Below the pieces are notes generated by a model. That model was not told where the DNA came from. It searched no databases and saw only the letters and a program-made list of their open reading frames with translations. This document shows, piece by piece, positions 60,421 to 64,000 of a stretch of 64,000 nt of DNA. Each line of letters starts with the position of its first letter. Position 1 is the first letter of the stretch. This DNA comes from an uncultured Acetatifactor sp. (GTDB lineage Bacteria; Bacillota; Clostridia; Lachnospirales; Lachnospiraceae), in the NCBI GenBank assembly GCA_910589035.1, contig CAJUSI010000069.1:10824-74823 (forward strand). The letters are read 5' to 3'. Both the position numbers and the translations under genes were made by a program.

Positions 60421-60513
60421 GCTGCCGGAAAATGCAGCCGACCTGCAATATATGGTTGTGGGCTTCAATGCCTCACAGCATATATTGCAGGCGTACAGTC
60501 ATTTCCCGACAGC
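60421..60513. repeat. 93-bp imperfect hairpin between convergent genes
   Basis: Outer arms GCTGCCGGAAAATG (60421-60434) and CATTTCCCGACAGC (60500-60513) pair at 12 of 14 positions; inner arms CCTGCAATATATG (60442-60454) and CATATATTGCAGG (60479-60491) pair perfectly. A competing stem uses AGCCCACA (about 60403) and TGTGGGCT (about 60457). It fits a small transposable element or a long terminator-like structure. ATTTCCCGACAGCC recurs at 61883-61896. Confidence 0.65.
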
Positions 60514-60535
60514 CTGGTTTTCCACACTCCTTTTT

Positions 60536-61324
60536 TTACAGTCTGTTTTCTTTCTTGAGTCTGTCATATTGATGCAGCGCCTGTTTTATTCTCTTACAAT
60601 AGTTCAGGCCCCATACTCCCAAACCTAATATGAATAATGCAATTAGAAAAAGATATGGCGCTATAATAAAAAAACAGGGAATCATTGCAATCATAAGCCA
60701 GCACATTCCAAGCAACGCAATCTGGTCCTGCTTTGCCTGTCTATATGTATGATCCCGATTGAAATAACGAATCTTCCCATTTACGGCATATATACCTTTG
60801 GCAAGTAAAATCCCCTTTTCCTCTTTCTCTTCCTTCTGTTGCTTTGGCCCTGCTTTCATGGATACTTCCTGGGCTGCGGAAACTTTAGGCTGCAGTTTCA
60901 CACGGGATTCCTTTATAAATGCCTGGGCAATATCAGGATCGATTTTGTCATACTCCTCATCGTAATTACTGATCAATTCTTCTATAAATGTCCTGTCCCA
61001 CAGCCTGACTCCCGTGTTCTGGGCTAAAGTCTGAGCCTGCTTCGTAAAAGAACTGTTGGTAATTACGGCGGCAGCGTCACAGTGATAAAAGTCCGTCCCT
61101 AACCCTGCCTCCTGCACGGCTTTGACGCCCACAGGCTTTTTATATCGCTTGCATTGAATCGCGTATTTTACATTTTTTCTGCGCGCGAGAATGTCAATGC
61201 CGTAATCTCCGCTGCCCTGCGTGACCTGAACATCCCTGTACCCGTTATGACGGAGCAGATCTGCAATGGCGTACTCAAAATCGTGTCCTTCCATCTGGTC
61301 AAGTTTGTCAAATGTATAGTTCAT
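60536..61324 (-). CDS. Mrr-like restriction endonuclease domain protein with membrane helices
   Basis: 262 residues. The N-terminal about 115 residues are an Mrr-type PD-(D/E)XK nuclease: MEGHDFEYAIADLLRHNGY, VTQGSGDYGIDILARR with active-site Asp, and YAIQCKRYKKPVGVKAVQE with the Gln-x-Lys. A charged middle leads to two adjacent C-terminal membrane helices (about 205-250), an arrangement known in some Mrr-cat proteins. Mrr nucleases restrict modified DNA in other systems, but the membrane anchoring suggests another use, and its target is unknown. It lies 10 bp after a small membrane protein gene. Confidence 0.85.
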   Translation of the reverse strand: MNYTFDKLDQMEGHDFEYAIADLLRHNGYRDVQVTQGSGDYGIDILARRKNVKYAIQCKRYKKPVGVKAVQEAGLGTDFYHCDAAAVITNSSFTKQAQTLAQNTGVRLWDRTFIEELISNYDEEYDKIDPDIAQAFIKESRVKLQPKVSAAQEVSMKAGPKQQKEEKEEKGILLAKGIYAVNGKIRYFNRDHTYRQAKQDQIALLGMCWLMIAMIPCFFIIAPYLFLIALFILGLGVWGLNYCKRIKQALHQYDRLKKENRL

Positions 61325-61334
61325 ATCTGCGTTT

Positions 61335-61682
61335 CTACCCCTTCTTCACCATCGAAACCAGGGCAAGGATAGCGCATATAAGACACCAGAATGACCAGAT
61401 GACCAGATCTGAGTAATTCCCATACCCAACGAACCCAAAAAATGCTGCCAGGCCAAACAGAATCATAAGAGCGATATCTCCGCCTTTTTTGGCAGAATCG
61501 CGCGTGACAATGGATACGATACCGCCCGAAAGCATCAGAATCCCTACCACAATTCCGGCAGCACCGCTGGTTCCGCCCGCATTTTCAATAGCATCCACTA
61601 TCCCGGCGGCACAGGACTGAAACATTACCACCAGAAAGATAACTGTTGACAAGATACCGGATACTAATTTCCATGTTTTCAT
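61335..61682 (-). CDS. Small multi-pass membrane protein
   Basis: 115 residues from the ATG at 61682 (AAGGAGG site); a TTG three codons earlier is possible. Four hydrophobic segments (near 5-25, 42-60, 70-86 and 90-108) with Gly-rich turns. Similar short proteins often accompany phage or stress genes, and no function can be named. It precedes the Mrr-like gene in the same direction, so the pair may form a unit. Confidence 0.65.
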   Translation of the reverse strand: MKTWKLVSGILSTVIFLVVMFQSCAAGIVDAIENAGGTSGAAGIVVGILMLSGGIVSIVTRDSAKKGGDIALMILFGLAAFFGFVGYGNYSDLVIWSFWCLICAILALVSMVKKG

Positions 61683-61910
61683 ATAATGCAATCCTCCTTC
61701 ATATTTGTTATGAAAATAATTATAACAAAGGGAAGGAGGCTTTGTTGCCCCCGCAGAGGGGGAATTTACAAATTAATTCCGAGGCGTATATTTCGTTTAA
61801 GTTGGATTTTTGCTTGGTGTAGGGTGTGCAGACTGCAGCGGATGTGGACATAAGGCGAAATCCCCCCTGTTTCGGACTATCTATTTCCCGACAGCCACGG
61901 GATACAGGAA

Positions 61911-62306
61911 TTACATCTGTATTTTAGCAAGGAGAGCTTCCTGCAGTACCTGGGAGAAGTTCAAACCCATGGACATGGCGGCTTCATTGAGCCATTCCGG
62001 GATGCTTAAAGTTTTCTTTACCGCTTTTGAATTGGTGCGCTTTTTGTAAGCGAGCATATCAAATTCGATTACGGCCAGAAAGGCATCGGGCTCCGGAGCA
62101 AGGGCGGTTGGATCAGATGCGGCGGGAATGGGCTGATGCTCCTTTTCCCGGCAGGACAGGGCAAGCCCCAGTGCATCCACGGCCATTTCATAAGCCTGGG
62201 CCATGTCGTCGCCCTGGGTAAGGCATTCCGGGATATCAGGGAAAGAGATCCAGAAGCCGCCCTCCTCGGCTTTGTGGAAGAATGCGGGATAGAATAGTTT
62301 GTTCAT
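61911..62306 (-). CDS. hicB: HicB-family antitoxin
   Basis: 131 residues. The N-terminal partial RNase-H-like HicB domain is present (FYPAFFHKAEEGGFWISFPDIPECLTQGD, then AYEMAVDALGLAL). The C-terminal part has a ribbon-helix-helix-like segment (SKAVKKTLSIPEWLNEAAMSMGLNFSQVLQEAL) for DNA binding. HicB neutralises HicA and represses its own operon. It follows hicA by 27 bp with an AAGGAGG site. The toxin-first gene order is usual for this family. Confidence 0.92.
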   Translation of the reverse strand: MNKLFYPAFFHKAEEGGFWISFPDIPECLTQGDDMAQAYEMAVDALGLALSCREKEHQPIPAASDPTALAPEPDAFLAVIEFDMLAYKKRTNSKAVKKTLSIPEWLNEAAMSMGLNFSQVLQEALLAKIQM

Positions 62307-62333
62307 ATAACGCCTCCTTTTGGGGTTGCGGAG

Positions 62334-62522
62334 CTATTTGAGCCCCGCCTGTTTCAAAATAGCCTGTTCAAGTCCTTTTTTCAGGCTTGTGCTGTGATAA
62401 GGAACTTCGGTTTGGCGTCCGGTTGTATCGTTCCGCATCTTTACGTGGGATCCGTTTTGGCCGACTACCCTAAAGCCATTTTTCTTGAGATGCCTTATCA
62501 TCTCGCGAGGTGTCATTGGCAT
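62334..62522 (-). CDS. hicA: HicA-family mRNA interferase toxin
   Basis: 62 residues with the double-stranded-RNA-binding-like HicA fold: TPREMIRHLKKNGFRVVGQNGSHVKMRN, with the catalytic His in GSHVKM, then TEVPYHSTSLKKGLEQAILKQAG. HicA cleaves mRNA and slows growth when HicB is lost. The gene lies behind a GAGGAG site and the promoter at 62551-62579. Confidence 0.93.
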   Translation of the reverse strand: MPMTPREMIRHLKKNGFRVVGQNGSHVKMRNDTTGRQTEVPYHSTSLKKGLEQAILKQAGLK

Positions 62523-62550
62523 TTTATTATTTTCTCCTCATCATGGAATT

Positions 62551-62601
62551 ATTATGACACGTAATAACACGTATGTCAATATAAATACGTAATTTTACGT
62601 A
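62551..62601 (-). promoter_or_regulatory. hicAB promoter with ACGT-type operator sites
   Basis: The minus strand has TTGACA (62579-62574), 17 bp, then CATAAT (62556-62551). The spacer holds two ACGTGT direct repeats, and a 16-bp palindrome TACGTAA-TT-TTACGTA (62586-62601) lies just upstream of the -35 box. These are likely HicB binding sites. Confidence 0.7.
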
Positions 62602-62665
62602 AAGAAAATGAAAGGAAAATGTGGACATGAAGAAGAACCTGAAAGAAGGTACATAATCGCTCCCT

Positions 62666-63472
62666 TCACAAAATCCTCATCCCGCTGTGGATTTGGATCA
62701 GCTTCTCCCCCATAATGGGCTTCATCAGGTCGAAAGCGGCCTGGCCGGTGCAGTGCCCGGTGCAAAAGAGGGTGTCATAACGGGCAAGCTCCTCCGCGGT
62801 CCGCCGGATGTCCTCCTCTTCCTCAGGGCTGTAGTCCCCCTTTTTCATCAGATGGAAGCCGCTGATCACAATCCGGGGCATGTCCCCGTAAAGCTCCCGG
62901 TATCTGTCCAGGATATTCAGAATGCCGTTGTGAGCGCAGCCGGACAGAAGCACCGTCCGCTCCCCGTCACGTACCGCCAGACATTGTTCGTGCTGGAACT
63001 GGTCCTGCAGTTCCAGTCCGCCGGTCCGCCTTTTCAGAGACAGATTGCTCTTCGCCCACAGCCGCCGGCCCGTCACATGGGAGAAAATTTCCAATTCTTC
63101 GTCCAGCCTGCAGCCGCCTTCCAGGAGGCATACCTGGGGCAGCGCGGCGATTTTCTTATCAATTCCGATATAGCGGTTCCCATGGTAATAATCTCCCAGG
63201 GCCTCCCTTTGCAGGTAAATCCGTGCATGGGGATTCTGCGTGGCAAATGCCGGAATCCCTCCTCCATGGTCATAATGCCCATGGCTTAAAATCACCGTGT
63301 CCACCTGTCCCAGATCAATCCCCAGAATCCGGGCATTTTCAAGGAATGCCGCCGTAGCGCCGGTATCCACCAGTATTTTATGTTTTTCTGTTTCCACATA
63401 CACACTTAATCCGTGCTCATAGGCACAGGCTGGGTTCCCGCAGGTATCCTCTATCAAAATCATTATTTTCAT
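62666..63472 (-). CDS. Metallo-beta-lactamase-fold hydrolase (COG1237-like)
   Basis: 268 residues from the ATG at 63472; an upstream frame exists without a good site. The fold's metal motif is HGHYDHGGG (about residues 80-88). The N-terminal EHGLSVYVETEKHKILVDTGATAAFL and the later SGCAHNGILNIL and SGFHLMKKGDYS with CTGHCTGQAAF complete the metal ligands. This is the subgroup related to the methanopterin precursor enzyme and flavin-independent hydrolases. The substrate is unknown. It is followed on the left by hicAB and preceded by the topoisomerase gene, with the repeat at 63495-63561 in between. Confidence 0.88.
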   Translation of the reverse strand: MKIMILIEDTCGNPACAYEHGLSVYVETEKHKILVDTGATAAFLENARILGIDLGQVDTVILSHGHYDHGGGIPAFATQNPHARIYLQREALGDYYHGNRYIGIDKKIAALPQVCLLEGGCRLDEELEIFSHVTGRRLWAKSNLSLKRRTGGLELQDQFQHEQCLAVRDGERTVLLSGCAHNGILNILDRYRELYGDMPRIVISGFHLMKKGDYSPEEEEDIRRTAEELARYDTLFCTGHCTGQAAFDLMKPIMGEKLIQIHSGMRIL

Positions 63473-63494
63473 GCAGGTAATTCCTTTATTTGTA

Positions 63495-63561
63495 CTGCTT
63501 AATATTTTCACTTGCCGTAAAACCAACTGCATAACTCTGTCTCGTTCAATCGCATGATTTC
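63495..63561. repeat. Dispersed intergenic repeat, copy 2
   Basis: It matches 17286-17353 in the same orientation over about 67 bp (see that entry). It sits directly after the topoisomerase stop codon, so it could be part of a transcript end. Confidence 0.6.
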
Positions 63562-63564
63562 TTC

Positions 63565-64000
63565 CTACACATCCAGCTCCGCGTCGTTTGCATGATCGTA
63601 AATGAAGGCCTTTCTGGGGGGAACCTCCGTGCCCATGAGCAGCTCCGTCACCTCGGAGGCCATCCTGGCGTCCTCGATCTCCACCAGCTTCATTCTCCTG
63701 GTCTCGGGGTTTAAGGTAGTCTCCCAGAGCTGCTCCGCATCCATCTCCCCCAGGCCCTTGTAGCGCTGGAGGGTGAAGGGACCCTTGTGGGTTTTGCGGT
63801 ATTTTTCCAGCGCCTTGTCGTCATAGAGATACTGCTCCGCCCCCTTGGAGGGCATTGCCTTATACAGGGGCGGCATTGCGATATAAATATGTCCCTCAAA
63901 GATCAGTTCCGGCATGAAACGGTAAAAGAGGGTCAGGAGGAGATTGGAAATATGCGCTCCGTCCACATCCGCATCCGCCATGATGATAATCTTGTCATAG
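63565..64000 (-). CDS. Type II topoisomerase subunit B (GyrB/ParE), C-terminal fragment
   Basis: The last 145 codons of a gene that continues past the right edge; the frame is open from base 64000. It includes the TOPRIM metal-binding DxD in MADADVDGAHI, then TLFYRFMPELIFEGHIYIAMPPLYK, LQRYKGLGEMDAEQLWETTLNP and a C-terminal tail MGTEVPPRKAFIYDHANDAE. This is subunit B of gyrase or topoisomerase IV, which supplies ATPase and TOPRIM parts. It may pair with the subunit A gene at 29771-32011; the two genes are normally adjacent. Confidence 0.93.
   Translation of the reverse strand, partial: YDKIIIMADADVDGAHISNLLLTLFYRFMPELIFEGHIYIAMPPLYKAMPSKGAEQYLYDDKALEKYRKTHKGPFTLQRYKGLGEMDAEQLWETTLNPETRRMKLVEIEDARMASEVTELLMGTEVPPRKAFIYDHANDAELDV

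Overview
The window looks like a chromosomal segment of a spore-forming Gram-positive anaerobe of the class Clostridia, most likely Lachnospiraceae. The reasons are strong AGGAGG-type ribosome binding sites, a short HisG with a separate HisZ, the rsmD-coaD-ylbJ neighbourhood, RecU, a second type II topoisomerase pair and a Gram-positive type Pel exopolysaccharide operon. Most genes lie on the minus strand in tightly coupled operons with ATGA overlaps. No rRNA, tRNA or CRISPR array was seen. All family names come from reading motifs by eye; no database search was possible.

Left part (1-13.6 kb): the start of an EamA-type transporter; a MoxR / DUF58 / membrane protein operon; a small sporulation-like membrane protein; an ArsR-DUF2087 regulator with a coiled-coil partner behind a textbook promoter and a 29-bp palindrome; and a 1190-residue HelD-type helicase that carries a C-terminal glycoside hydrolase family 31 (GH31) N-terminal-like domain. 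An SGNH esterase, dihydroorotase and small membrane proteins follow. A 133-bp hairpin element lies at about 10.2 kb.

Middle-left (13.6-32 kb): histidine genes hisZ, hisG, hisD, hisB and hisIE, all minus strand, with a prepilin peptidase and a two-helix prepilin set between hisG and hisD. HisIE has an extra N-terminal HisF-like barrel that seems to lack both catalytic aspartates. Upstream are recU, two pseudouridine synthases, an SDR, a HAD phosphatase, ylbJ, a cell wall amidase, a coiled-coil protein, coaD, rsmD and a GyrA/ParC-type topoisomerase subunit.

Exopolysaccharide island (32-57 kb): a pel-type operon runs leftward from a promoter at about 57.2 kb: pelD (degenerate SDR, membrane, GAF and degenerate GGDEF regions with a retained RxxD), pelE, a large unknown membrane protein, a DUF2194 protein, pelF, pelG, a DUF2304 protein, two glycosyltransferases and a DUF4832 protein. 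A second DUF4832/DUF4874 gene faces it tail to tail. A second leftward operon encodes an F420-hydrogenase-beta-like protein, a DUF1919 protein, an ABC exporter, four GT2 enzymes and a polysaccharide pyruvyltransferase. Together these could make, modify and export one or more surface polysaccharides, with c-di-GMP binding by PelD as the likely switch.

Right end (57-64 kb): a zinc-ribbon/DUF4352 membrane protein, an HTH protein divergent from a membrane-bound Ser/Thr kinase, an Mrr-like nuclease with membrane segments, a HicAB toxin-antitoxin pair, a metallo-beta-lactamase-fold protein and the 3' end of a GyrB/ParE gene. If the two topoisomerase genes are partners, about 31.5 kb of accessory genes now separates them.
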